A DNA stretch of 64,000 bases, taken from positions 248,001-312,000 of the forward strand of contig NZ_JAQZAO010000001.1 of assembly GCF_028737315.1 (NCBI RefSeq). Direction: 5' to 3'. This DNA comes from Actinomycetospora lemnae. Its GTDB lineage: Bacteria; Actinomycetota; Actinomycetes; Mycobacteriales; Pseudonocardiaceae. A program made the position numbers and the translations under genes. Position 1 is the stretch's first letter, and each line of letters starts with the position of its first letter. Shown piece after piece: positions 7,109 to 17,470 of the stretch. The notes below the pieces were generated by a model. The model did no database searches. It worked only from the letters and a program-made list of their open reading frames with translations, and was not told the origin of the DNA.

Positions 7109-8281
7109 GTGAACACCTCCTCGATCGTCCCCGAGACCGACGAGCGCGCCGCGCTGCGCGAGGCCGTGTCCGGGCTCGTCGGCCGCTACGGTCACGACTA
7201 CTTCATCGCGCGCGCCCGCGCGCACGAGGAGCCGACCGCGCTGTGGAAGGACCTGGGGGCGAACGGCTTCCTGGGTGTGCACCTGCCCGAGCGCTACGGC
7301 GGGGGCGGCGGCGCCCTCGGCGACCTGTCGGTGGTGGTCGAGGCCGCGTCGGCCGCGGGCTGCCCGCTGCTGATGACCGTCATCTCGCCGGCCATCTGCG
7401 GCACGATCCTCGCCCGCCACGCGTCCGACGCGATGAACCGCCGCTGGCTCACCGGCATCGCCGACGGCTCGCTGAAGATGGCGTTCGCGATCACCGAGCC
7501 GGACGCCGGGTCGAACTCCCACGAGATCACGACCACCGCCCGGCGTGACGGCGGGGGATGGCGGCTGCGCGGCACCAAGTACTGGACCTCCGGGGTCGAC
7601 GAGGCCGACGCGATCCTCGTCGTCGCCCGCAGCGGCACCGCCGAGGCACGCGGGCCGCGGCGTCCGCTCTCGCTCTTCGTCGTCCCGACCGACGCCCCCG
7701 GCCTGACGTGGCAGCCGATCGAGGCGGCGCTCGTGCAGCCCGAGCACCAGTTCACGGTGTGGTTCGACGACGTGCCCGTCGGCCCCGAGGCCCTCATCGG
7801 CGACGACGGCAACGGCCTGCGCCAGGTGTTCGCCGGACTGAACCCGGAGCGGATCACCGCCGCCTCGATCAGCACCGGCATCGCGCTGTACGCGCTGGAG
7901 AAGGCCACGGCGTACGCGACGACGCGCACGGTGTGGAAGGGGGTGCCGATCGGCGCGCACCAGGGCGTCGCGCACCCGCTCGCCGAGGCCTACATCGGCG
8001 TCGCGCAGGCGCGGCTGATGGCGGCGCGCGCGGCGGAGCTGTTCGACGCGGGGCAGGACGCGGCCGAGGCGTCGAACATCGCGAAGTTCGCCGCGGCCGA
8101 CGCGTCGCTGCGCGCGCTCGACCAGGCCATGCAGACCCACGGCGGCAACGGCCTCGCGCTCGAGTACGGGCTCGCCGACCTGTGGTTCCTCGCGCGCATG
8201 CTCAAGACCGCGCCGGTGAGCCGCGAGATGGTGCTGAACTTCGTCGCGCAGCACAGCCTCGGCCTGCCGTCGTCCTACTGA
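7109..8281 (+). CDS. Acyl-CoA dehydrogenase
   Basis: 390-residue FAD-dependent acyl-CoA dehydrogenase. The N-terminal helical domain contains GANGFLGVHLPERYGGGGG. The flavin-binding stretch is MAFAITEPDAGSN, followed by LRGTKYWTSGVDEADAILVVAR. The C-terminal helical part contains THGGNGLALEYGLADLW, with a Glu at the usual base region. The chosen GTG gives the normal family length, and GGGAG stands just upstream. It should introduce a 2,3 double bond into the acyl-CoA made by the nearby ligase, feeding the hydratase and SDR. It ends 20 bp before a TetR gene in the same direction. Confidence 0.92.
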   Translation: MNTSSIVPETDERAALREAVSGLVGRYGHDYFIARARAHEEPTALWKDLGANGFLGVHLPERYGGGGGALGDLSVVVEAASAAGCPLLMTVISPAICGTILARHASDAMNRRWLTGIADGSLKMAFAITEPDAGSNSHEITTTARRDGGGWRLRGTKYWTSGVDEADAILVVARSGTAEARGPRRPLSLFVVPTDAPGLTWQPIEAALVQPEHQFTVWFDDVPVGPEALIGDDGNGLRQVFAGLNPERITAASISTGIALYALEKATAYATTRTVWKGVPIGAHQGVAHPLAEAYIGVAQARLMAARAAELFDAGQDAAEASNIAKFAAADASLRALDQAMQTHGGNGLALEYGLADLWFLARMLKTAPVSREMVLNFVAQHSLGLPSSY

Positions 8282-8301
8282 GGGCGCTCTACGCTGGCGC
8301 G

Positions 8302-8922
8302 ATGACCGAGGCGGCGCGCGACACGAAGTCCGCGCGCACCCGCCGCCGCGTCGTCGACGCGGCCGCCCACGTCCTGCTGCGCCGCGGCTACGCGGGCACG
8401 CGGCTCTCCGACGTCGCCGAGGTCGCGCAGGTGCAGGCGCCGGCGATCTACTACTACTTCTCCTCCCGCGACGAGCTCATCGACGAGGCCGTGGCCGTCG
8501 GGCTCGACCGGGCGCGGTCGCTCGTCACCGAGGCCCTCGCCGAGGCGCCTGCGGACGCCCCGGCGATCGACCGGCTCGCGATCGCGGTCGCCGCGCACCT
8601 GCGCACGCTGCTGACGCACTCCGACCACGCCGCCGCCGCGGTGCGCACCGTGCCGCAGCTGCCCGAGGCGATGCGCGAGCGCCACCGTCAGGCGCAGCGC
8701 GACTACGTCGCCGTGTGGCGCGCGCTCGTGGCGCAGGTGCGTGAGGAGGGCGACCTCGACCCGGCCCTCGACCCCGGCACCGCGCTGATGGTGGTGCTCG
8801 GCGCGCTGAACTGGACCGCCGAGTGGTGGGACCCGGCACGCGGCTCGCTCGAGGGCGTCATCGAGGCGGCACAGCGGCTGGTCCGGGACGGTCTCGCGAC
8901 ATCGCAGGCGGACGGCGCGTGA
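8302..8922 (+). CDS. TetR family transcriptional regulator (paralogue of 4746-5384)
   Basis: 206 residues. The HTH reads RVVDAAAHVLLRRGYAGTRLSDVAEVAQVQAPAIYYYFSSRDELIDEAV; the C-terminus has LGALNWTAEWWDPARGSLEGVI. These are near-identical in pattern to the TetR at 4746, so they arose by duplication and may see related ligands or sites. It lies downstream of the acyl-CoA dehydrogenase in the same direction. Its TGA overlaps the GTG of the DUF1275 gene, so it can be co-expressed on both sides. It probably represses the flanked catabolic genes. Confidence 0.93.
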   Translation: MTEAARDTKSARTRRRVVDAAAHVLLRRGYAGTRLSDVAEVAQVQAPAIYYYFSSRDELIDEAVAVGLDRARSLVTEALAEAPADAPAIDRLAIAVAAHLRTLLTHSDHAAAAVRTVPQLPEAMRERHRQAQRDYVAVWRALVAQVREEGDLDPALDPGTALMVVLGALNWTAEWWDPARGSLEGVIEAAQRLVRDGLATSQADGA

Positions 8923-9632
8923 GGTGGGCGCTGCGGCGCGCCCTCGTCGACGAGCGTGACGGGCCGCTGCCCGCGATGCTCGTGGCGCTGACGTGCCTCG
9001 CGGGCGTCGTCGACGCGACGAGCATCCTCGCGCTCGACCACGTCTTCGTCGCCGCGGTCACCGGCAACATCGTCTTCCTCGGGATCGCGCTCGCGGGCGC
9101 GGGCGGCTCGATCGTCGCGCCGGCCGTCGCCGTCGGCGGCTTCGTCGTGGGTGCGCTCGTCGGCGCGCGCGTCGTCCGCCACCCCGGCGGCCACCGCGGA
9201 CGCGCGGTCCGTGACATCGCCGCGTTCAAGCTCGTCCTCGCGGTCCCGGTGACCGTCGTCGTCGTGGTCGCCGGCGGCCAGCCCCTGCACCCCGCCGTCC
9301 GTCTGACCGTGACGGCGCTGCTCGCCGCGTCGATGGGCGGGCAGCTCGCGCTCATCCGCTACCTCAAGGTCCCGGACCTGCTCACCGCGGTGCTGACGCT
9401 GACCACGATCGGCATCCTCACCGAGCGCGGCGCCGGGCGCCGCGACCCGTTCGTGCTGCGCCGCGGTCTCGCGCTCCTGGCGTTCGTCGTCGGCGTCGTC
9501 GCGGGCGCGCTGCTCGCCCGTCTCGTCGCCCCCGGTGCCGCGCTCACCCTCGGTCTCGTGATCATCCTGGGCGTCCTCGCCGGCAGCCACGCCGTGGCAC
9601 GCGCCGAGGCGCCCTGGACGGCGCCCCGGTAG
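8919..9632 (+). CDS. DUF1275 (YoaK-type) membrane protein
   Basis: 237-residue integral membrane protein of the DUF1275/YoaK family. AMLVALTCLAGVVDATSILALDHVFVAAVTGNIVFLGIAL at the N-terminus is the hallmark (G-x-x-D-A..., then V-x-x-x-T-G-N). About six hydrophobic segments follow. Its function is unknown in general. The GTG at 8919 overlaps the TetR stop by 4 bp, so translation is coupled; a transport target for that TetR is conceivable but unproven. Confidence 0.88.
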   Translation: MRWALRRALVDERDGPLPAMLVALTCLAGVVDATSILALDHVFVAAVTGNIVFLGIALAGAGGSIVAPAVAVGGFVVGALVGARVVRHPGGHRGRAVRDIAAFKLVLAVPVTVVVVVAGGQPLHPAVRLTVTALLAASMGGQLALIRYLKVPDLLTAVLTLTTIGILTERGAGRRDPFVLRRGLALLAFVVGVVAGALLARLVAPGAALTLGLVIILGVLAGSHAVARAEAPWTAPR

Positions 9633-9686
9633 CGCTCACCCGGCCGGTCCTTGCCCCACGCCGCCGGAGCGAGGACAACTCCGGGG

Positions 9687-10490
9687 ATGGAGGGCGAGAG
9701 CGCACGCTGGGTCGGGTCGATGCCCGAGGTCTACGAGCAGTGCCTCGCCTCGCCGGTGTTCCACCCGTTCGCCCGCGAGCTCGCCCGGCGCGCGGCCCGC
9801 CGGGCCCCGCGCCGCGTGCTGGAGCTCGCGGCCGGCACCGGCGCGGTGACGCGCGAGCTCGTCGATGCCTGCCCGCACGCGGAGATCACCGCGACCGACC
9901 TGAACGCGGCGATGGTCGAGCTGGCGGCGTCGCGGGTGCCCGGACCGACGTGGCGGGTCGCCGACGCGATGCGGCTGCCGTTCCCCGACGCCGCGTTCGA
10001 CCTGGTGGCGTGCGGCTTCGGCGTCATGTTCCTGCCGGACCGGCCGGCGGCGTACGCCGAGGTCGCCCGCGTCCTCGTCCCCGGTGGCCACTTCCTCTTC
10101 ACGACGTGGGACACCCTCGCGACCCACGGCTTCGCGCACGCGCTCGCCCTCGCCCTGGGGCAGGTGTTCCCCGGCGACGTGCCCGCGTTCCTCGAGGCGG
10201 TCCCGCACGGCTACCACGACACCGCACAGGTGAGCGCCGACGTCCGCGCCGGCGGCCTCGACGTCGTCGACGTGGAGACCCTGACGCTGGAGGGCCGGGC
10301 CGACGACGCGCGGCGGATCGCCGCCGGGTTCTGCACCGGCTCGCCGCTGCGGGCCGACCTCGAACGCCGCGGGGACCTCGACGCCACGACCGCCCGCGTC
10401 GGCGCGGTGATGACCGAGCTGCTCGGTGCGGGTCCGGTCGTCTGCGCCATGTCCGCCCACCTCGTCGAGGCGGAGCGGCCGGGATCCTGA
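9687..10490 (+). CDS. Class I SAM-dependent methyltransferase (UbiE/COQ5-like)
   Basis: 267 residues. SAM-binding motif I is VLELAAGTGAVTREL, followed by the acidic loop ITATDLNAAMVELA, DAMRLPFPDAAFDLVACGFGVMFLPD, and VLVPGGHFLFTTWD. This set is typical of class I methyltransferases related to ubiquinone/menaquinone and small-molecule enzymes. The ATG at 9687 is used because it begins the conserved region and follows GGACAACTCCGGGG. The substrate is unknown. It stands alone, transcribed with the upstream genes but 54 bp away. Confidence 0.85.
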   Translation: MEGESARWVGSMPEVYEQCLASPVFHPFARELARRAARRAPRRVLELAAGTGAVTRELVDACPHAEITATDLNAAMVELAASRVPGPTWRVADAMRLPFPDAAFDLVACGFGVMFLPDRPAAYAEVARVLVPGGHFLFTTWDTLATHGFAHALALALGQVFPGDVPAFLEAVPHGYHDTAQVSADVRAGGLDVVDVETLTLEGRADDARRIAAGFCTGSPLRADLERRGDLDATTARVGAVMTELLGAGPVVCAMSAHLVEAERPGS

Positions 10491-10598
10491 CCCGGATCCC
10501 GCGCGCCCCTTCCACACCTCGCGTCACAAGTGGGGCTCGCCCTCAGCGCCGCGGCAGGGAATCATGGTGGGTCACCGGCCACGGGGAGGAGGTGGACG

Positions 10599-10997
10599 AT
10601 GCACGCGGACCTGCTGGCCCAGCGCGTCGTGGGCCTGATCGAGGGCGCGACGTTCCCGCACCTCGACGCCGCCTCGGTGGTCGGTGTGATCGCGCTGCTC
10701 CTCGCCGGGGCCGGCCTCGTCACGGTGCGGGACTACGCGCTCGGCGGCGGCGACCTCCTGCCGCTGCTCGTCGCCGAGCCGCTGCCGCGCGCCGAGGCGT
10801 CCATCGGGATCGTGCCCGCCCTCGGGGGTGTCACCGACGAGGTGCTCCGGCAGCTCTCCCGGCAGGCCCAGCACCCCGCGGTCGACGGGCTGGTCGTGGT
10901 CGGTGCCGGGGCGTTCCCGACGCCACTGCCGCGACGCGTCGGCGGGGTGCCGCTGCGGCTCGCGGTGGTCGGCGCCCGCACCAACCAGGCCACCTGA
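10599..10997 (+). CDS. Hypothetical protein with one hydrophobic segment
   Basis: 132 residues, starting MHADLLAQRVVGLIEGATFPHLDAASVVGVIALLLAGAGLVTV; the last part is hydrophobic enough for one membrane helix. The rest has alternating hydrophobic strands (ASIGIVPALGGVTDEVL, VDGLVVVGAG). I recognise no family. A strong ribosome-binding site (GGGGAGGAGG) ends 6 bp before the ATG, which supports expression. Its own transcript seems likely, with 108 bp free upstream. Confidence 0.6.
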   Translation: MHADLLAQRVVGLIEGATFPHLDAASVVGVIALLLAGAGLVTVRDYALGGGDLLPLLVAEPLPRAEASIGIVPALGGVTDEVLRQLSRQAQHPAVDGLVVVGAGAFPTPLPRRVGGVPLRLAVVGARTNQAT

Positions 10998-11129
10998 CAC
11001 TCGTCCGGAGCAGTCCTCGACGCCAGATCGTGATGGGATCTCGTGTCTCGGGCCGGACACGACCCTTGTCTCCGTCCTCGCCCGCTCTCATGCTGACGCT
11101 GCGTCATCAGCGAGCGGCAGGAGACCGTC

Positions 11130-11738
11130 GTGCAGAAACTCTCCGTCTTCCTGGGTTTCGTGCCCTGGATCGTGTTCTCGGTCGTCGCGGGCCCCAGCAG
11201 CTGGATGTGGGCGGCCCTCGCCGCGCTCGTCTGCACGCTCGTCCTCGCGGTGCCCGACTGGCGGAGGTACCGGGCGATCAGCGTCCTCGACGCCGCGGCG
11301 CTGGTGTTCTTCGCGGTGCTGGTCGTGCTCGCCCTCGTGCTCGACCGCGCGACGCTGCAGCCGATCGAGGACCGCGCCCAGCTCCTGTCGAGCGTCGTCA
11401 TCACCGTCGTCGCGTTCGGCTCGCTCGCGGTCGGTCGGCCGTTCACCGAGTTCTACGCGAAGCACGAGGTCCCGCAGGAGGTCTGGAGCACGCCGGCCTT
11501 CAAGCAGATCAACCGCGTGCTCACCGCCGTGTGGGGCGGCGTGTTCCTCCTCAACGCCGTGTGCGACCTCATCGCGGTCTCCGGCGCGAACACCGACCTG
11601 TTCAACTGGGTGATCCCCGTCGTCGCGATCGTCGTCGCCGTCAAGATCACGGCCTGGTACCCGGAGCACGTCAAGAACCGGATCGCGGAGAGCACCGGCG
11701 CCCACGAGGCGTCCCGACCCCCGGCCCAGCCGGCCTGA
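11130..11738 (+). CDS. Polytopic membrane protein of unknown function
   Basis: 202 residues with about six hydrophobic helices: VFLGFVPWIVFSVVAG, MWAALAALVCTLVLAV, LDAAALVFFAVLVVLALVL, LSSVVITVVAFGSLAV, VWGGVFLLNAVCDLI and WVIPVVAIVVAVKITAW. Between helices 4 and 5 is a conserved-looking amphipathic segment, RPFTEFYAKHEVPQEVW. The layout resembles intracellular-septation-like proteins, but I do not assign it. The GTG start has AGGAG upstream. The carotenoid oxygenase follows after 12 bp, so the two are probably one operon. Confidence 0.65.
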   Translation: MQKLSVFLGFVPWIVFSVVAGPSSWMWAALAALVCTLVLAVPDWRRYRAISVLDAAALVFFAVLVVLALVLDRATLQPIEDRAQLLSSVVITVVAFGSLAVGRPFTEFYAKHEVPQEVWSTPAFKQINRVLTAVWGGVFLLNAVCDLIAVSGANTDLFNWVIPVVAIVVAVKITAWYPEHVKNRIAESTGAHEASRPPAQPA

Positions 11739-11750
11739 CGGAGACGCACC

Positions 11751-13190
11751 GTGACGACGACCGTCCCCGGCGGCCCCCCGCCCGTCGACGCCGCGCACGA
11801 CCCGCACCTGTCGGGGTCGTTCGAGCCCGTGATCGACGAGATCGACGCCGGCGACCTCGAGGTGACCGGCGAGCTCCCGCCCGAGATGGACGGGATGTAC
11901 CTGCGCAACGGCCCCAACCCGCGCTTCACCCCGCTCGGCTCGTACGTCTACCCGCTCGAGGGCGACGGGATGGTGCACGGGCTGTGGGTGTCCGAGGGCC
12001 GCGCGCGCTACAGCAACCGCTTCGTCCACACCCCGATGCTCGACGCCGAGATCGCTGCCGGCCGCGCGCTGTGGGGCGGCCTGATGACCGGCTACACCCC
12101 CGGCGCCGACGAGGTCGGCCCCACGCTCGCCGGGACGATGAAGGACCTGCCCGACATCAACGTGGTGCGCCACGGCGGGAAGCTGCTCGCCCTCGCGGAG
12201 GCGGCCCCGCCCTACGCGCTGACCCCGGAGCTCGCGACGGTCGGCAAGGAGACCTTCGGCGGCTCGCTGCCCGCGGGCATGTGCGCCCACCCGAAGATCG
12301 ACCCGCGCACCGGCGAGATGGTGGTGTTCACCTACGGGCTCGAGGCGCCGTACCTGACGTGGTCGGTGCTCGGTCCCGACGGCGCCGCGCGGCGCCTACC
12401 GACGGCGGTGCCCGACGTCGACACCCCGGTGATGATCCACGACATGGCGATCACCGAGCGCTACGTGGTGCTCGTGCTCGGCCCGCTGTACTTCGACGTC
12501 GCGGCGGCCATGCGCGGCGGGTCGCTGCTCGCCTGGCGCCCCGACGACGGCACGCGGATCGCCCTGATCCCGCGCGACGGCGGCTCGGTGCGGTGGGCGC
12601 ACACGGACGCGTTCTGGTCCTGGCACAGCGCCAACGCGTTCGACGCCGAGGACGGCGGCGTGGTCCTGGACTACGTCGAGTGGTCCCGGCCCGGCGGCCT
12701 GTCGCCGAACACGAGCCCGGTCGTCGGCGGCATCACGCGGGCGAGGATCGACCCGGCGCGCGGCACGATCGCGCGCGACTTCCTCACCGACCCGCACGGC
12801 ATGGAGTTCCCGCGCGTCGACGACCGCCGGCTCGGCCGCCGGCACGACGTGATCGCGCTCGGCGCGAAGAGCGGGCGCGTCGAGCTCCCCAACGGCGAGT
12901 TCGACGCGGTGCTGTGGGTCGACACCGCCACGGGCCACACCGTCACCTGGGACGCCGGCGACCTGTCGGTCGGCGAGCCGTGCTTCGTGCCGCGGCCCGG
13001 CGGCAGTGCCGACGAAGGGGACGCGACCCACGGCTGGTGGGTCACGTTCGCGACCGACCGCACCGACCGGTCCAGCTGGTTCGTCGTCATCCCCGGCGCC
13101 GACCCGGGCTCGGGGCCCGTCGCGCGCGTCCGCATCCCCGTGCGCGTGCCGCTGGGTCTGCACGGCGCCTGGCTGCCGACGCAGGAGTAG
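11751..13190 (+). CDS. Carotenoid oxygenase (RPE65/CCD family)
   Basis: 479-residue seven-bladed beta-propeller dioxygenase of the carotenoid/stilbene-cleaving family. The N-terminus has the signature MYLRNGPNPRF and GDGMVHGLW. The four iron-binding histidines can be read in CAHPKIDP, MIHDMAIT, WSWHSANAF and the C-terminal LGLHGAWLP. DPHGMEFPRVD is also typical. The enzyme would cleave a conjugated double bond of a carotenoid, apocarotenoid or phenylpropanoid-like stilbene to aldehydes. No carotenoid biosynthesis gene lies nearby, so a lignin-type aromatic substrate is equally possible. The GTG start at 11751 has GGAG upstream. Confidence 0.93.
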   Translation: MTTTVPGGPPPVDAAHDPHLSGSFEPVIDEIDAGDLEVTGELPPEMDGMYLRNGPNPRFTPLGSYVYPLEGDGMVHGLWVSEGRARYSNRFVHTPMLDAEIAAGRALWGGLMTGYTPGADEVGPTLAGTMKDLPDINVVRHGGKLLALAEAAPPYALTPELATVGKETFGGSLPAGMCAHPKIDPRTGEMVVFTYGLEAPYLTWSVLGPDGAARRLPTAVPDVDTPVMIHDMAITERYVVLVLGPLYFDVAAAMRGGSLLAWRPDDGTRIALIPRDGGSVRWAHTDAFWSWHSANAFDAEDGGVVLDYVEWSRPGGLSPNTSPVVGGITRARIDPARGTIARDFLTDPHGMEFPRVDDRRLGRRHDVIALGAKSGRVELPNGEFDAVLWVDTATGHTVTWDAGDLSVGEPCFVPRPGGSADEGDATHGWWVTFATDRTDRSSWFVVIPGADPGSGPVARVRIPVRVPLGLHGAWLPTQE

Positions 13191-13222
13191 CGAGCCCTGC
13201 TGCGCTCCGCCCCGGAACGACG

Positions 13223-13256
13223 GAACGCCCCGGCCGCGACGGCGGCCGGGGCGTTC
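13223..13256. terminator. Bidirectional hairpin terminator
   Basis: Perfect 15-bp stem GAACGCCCCGGCCGC/GCGGCCGGGGCGTTC with loop GACG, placed between two converging genes (carotenoid oxygenase, plus; katG, minus). Each side is followed by a short pyrimidine/purine mix rather than a long T run, as is common in actinobacteria. Confidence 0.85.
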
Positions 13257-13268
13257 TGCGTCCGGTGA

Positions 13269-15506
<2,238 letters not shown>

Positions 15507-15655
15507 TCAGTTGTCAGGGGTGGTGGGCGGTGGAGCCGGGCGCGCGGAGCCGTCGGGCGATCCGGACCGGCGGTGACACGGCTCGCAGTGTCGCCCCTTT
15601 TCTGGAACAGATCAAGAATCGGGGTGGGTGAGCAACATCTGCGCGCGGACCTTGT

Positions 15656-15674
15656 GCGGTACCGACGGTACCGC
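15656..15674. promoter_or_regulatory. Palindrome upstream of the adenylate cyclase
   Basis: GCGGTACCGACGGTACCGC is a perfect inverted repeat with 9-bp arms around one A; each arm also contains the self-complementary CGGTACCG. It lies 19 bp before the ATG of the adenylate cyclase, in the 213-bp gap shared with katG. It may be an operator or an RNA hairpin overlapping the leader. I cannot name the regulator. Confidence 0.5.
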
Positions 15675-15692
15675 GTGGCTAGGCTCCGGATC

Positions 15693-17249
15693 ATGACGTC
15701 CATCTCGGCCGGAGGTCGCGGCACCGTGCACCGCGACTTCCGTCCGGCGACGAAGGCGCTGGTCGGGGCGCTGGTGGTGGTCTCCAACGTCGTGGGGGCG
15801 GCGATCGTGCTCGCGCTCGCGGGGTACGTCCTGCCGACCCAGTCGCTCGTCGCGGACCTCGAGGACGCCCTCGACCGCAACCTGTGGACCTTCGGCCTCT
15901 ACCTCGCCGTCGCCGTCGTGGTGGGGCTCGCGTGGGGCTACGCGTGGGTGCGCGTGCCGCGACCACCGACTGCGGGCGACGACGAGGACGCGTGGCGGCG
16001 CCACCGCCACCTCGCCCGCCGCGCGGTGCTCAACGCTCCCCTGCGCATCACCGTGGTGCAGGCGGTGCCCTGGGTCCTGGCGGTCCTGCTGTTCGTCACG
16101 ATCAACGCGGGGTTCTCCCTCACCGTCGCCCTGACCGTCGGCTGCGTCGTCGCCCTCGGCGGCATCGCCACCGTCGCCGTCGCCTACCGCCTCTCCGAGC
16201 TGACGCTGCGCGACGAGGTCGCCCGGGTGCTCGCCGAGGACCCGCCGAACCGCCTGGGCCTGCTGCCCGGGGTGGTCGCGCGCTCGCTCGGCGCCTGGGT
16301 GCTGGGCACCGGTGTGCCCCTGCTGGGCATCGCGCTCGCGGCCGCCGCCTCCCTGCTCTTCCGCGACTACTACACGGTCACCCGTCTCGGGATCGTCGTG
16401 CTCGTGCTCGCGGTGGTCGCGCTGGCCGTGGGCTTCCTGCTCACCGCGCTGACGTCGACGTCGATGTCGCGGCCCGTGATGGCGGTGCGCCGGGCGCTGC
16501 GGCGGGTGCAGGACGGCGACCTGGACGCCCGGGTGGAGGTCTCCGACCCGACCGAGCTCGGCATGCTCCAGGCCGGGTTCAACGAGATGGCCGCCGGGCT
16601 GCGCGAGCGCGACCGCGTCCGCGAGCTCTTCGGGCGCCACGTCGGGCAGGAGGTCGCCCGCGCCGCGCTCGCCGAGGAGATCGAGCTCGGCGGCGAGGTG
16701 CGCGAGGTCGCCGTGCTGTTCGTCGACATCGTCGGCTCGACCGAGATGGCGTTCGACCGCCCGCCGCAGGAGGTCGTCGCCGTGCTCAACGCGTTCTTCG
16801 CGCACGTCGTCGACGTCGTCGAGACCCACCAGGGCTGGATCAACAAGTTCGAGGGCGACGCCGCGCTCGCCGTGTTCGGGGCGCCGGACGACCAGCCGGA
16901 CCCGGCGGCCGCCGCGCTCGCCGCCGGCCGGGTGCTCGCCGAGCGGCTCGCCGCCGACGACTCCCCCGCCACCGCGGGCATCGGCGTCTCCGCCGGCCCG
17001 GCGGTCGCCGGCAACATCGGCGACGCGCGCCGCTACGAGTACACGGTGATCGGCGACCCGGTGAACGAGGCCGCGCGCCTCTGCGACCTCGCCAAGGGCC
17101 TGCCCGGGCGGGTCGCGGCGTCGGACGCGGCGACCTCGCGGGCCGGGGCCGACGAGGCGGGACGGTGGTGCGAGGTCGACGTCGTGCGCCTGCGGGGGCG
17201 CCAGCGCGTCACGCACGTCCACGCGCCGGGGCACCACACCGAGGACTGA
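15693..17249 (+). CDS. Membrane-bound class III adenylate cyclase with HAMP domain
   Basis: 518 residues: six hydrophobic helices (to about residue 255), a HAMP linker (RPVMAVRRALRRVQDGDLDARVEV...LGMLQAGFNEMA) and a C-terminal class III cyclase domain. Catalytic residues are readable: metal-binding Asp in FVDIVGST (about 344), adenine-specifying Lys in INKFEGD (about 385), second metal Asp (about 389), and YTVIGDPVNEAARL with the D-x-x-N-x-x-x-R arrangement. Lys plus Asp at the substrate positions indicates ATP rather than GTP. The architecture matches the six-TM-HAMP cyclases known from mycobacteria (Rv1318c group). It makes cAMP at the inner membrane in response to an unknown signal. Confidence 0.95.
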   Translation: MTSISAGGRGTVHRDFRPATKALVGALVVVSNVVGAAIVLALAGYVLPTQSLVADLEDALDRNLWTFGLYLAVAVVVGLAWGYAWVRVPRPPTAGDDEDAWRRHRHLARRAVLNAPLRITVVQAVPWVLAVLLFVTINAGFSLTVALTVGCVVALGGIATVAVAYRLSELTLRDEVARVLAEDPPNRLGLLPGVVARSLGAWVLGTGVPLLGIALAAAASLLFRDYYTVTRLGIVVLVLAVVALAVGFLLTALTSTSMSRPVMAVRRALRRVQDGDLDARVEVSDPTELGMLQAGFNEMAAGLRERDRVRELFGRHVGQEVARAALAEEIELGGEVREVAVLFVDIVGSTEMAFDRPPQEVVAVLNAFFAHVVDVVETHQGWINKFEGDAALAVFGAPDDQPDPAAAALAAGRVLAERLAADDSPATAGIGVSAGPAVAGNIGDARRYEYTVIGDPVNEAARLCDLAKGLPGRVAASDAATSRAGADEAGRWCEVDVVRLRGRQRVTHVHAPGHHTED

Positions 17250-17288
17250 CCCACCCCGGCGCATCGGTGCACGAGGCACGGGGTGTCT

Positions 17289-17439
17289 CAGCCTGGCGTC
17301 CATGCTGCCGTTGGACGTCAGTAACTCCCCCACGATCATGGGGAACCCGCGGCCCCCACCGGGACGTCGTCACCGGCGACCAGCCGCGGTGATCGAGGGG
17401 GATTTCCTGACGTTGGACGTCAGCGTGGACGCCAGGCTG
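17289..17439. repeat. Large imperfect inverted repeat (two 50-bp arms)
   Basis: The arms 17289-17338 and 17390-17439 are reverse complements over 50 bp, with roughly 40 identities, separated by 51 bp. Both begin, reading inwards, CAGCCTGGCGTCCA and contain ACGTCAG, a run of five C, and end CGATCA. The right arm also holds the small dyad TGACGTTGGACGTCA (17408-17422). It fills the gap between the converging cyclase and PoxB-like genes. It could act as a terminator but is far longer than needed; a REP-like or miniature mobile palindromic element is the alternative. No target-site duplication is obvious. Confidence 0.75.
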
Positions 17440-17470
17440 GAACACCCCGGACGACGCCCGCTCCTACCGA

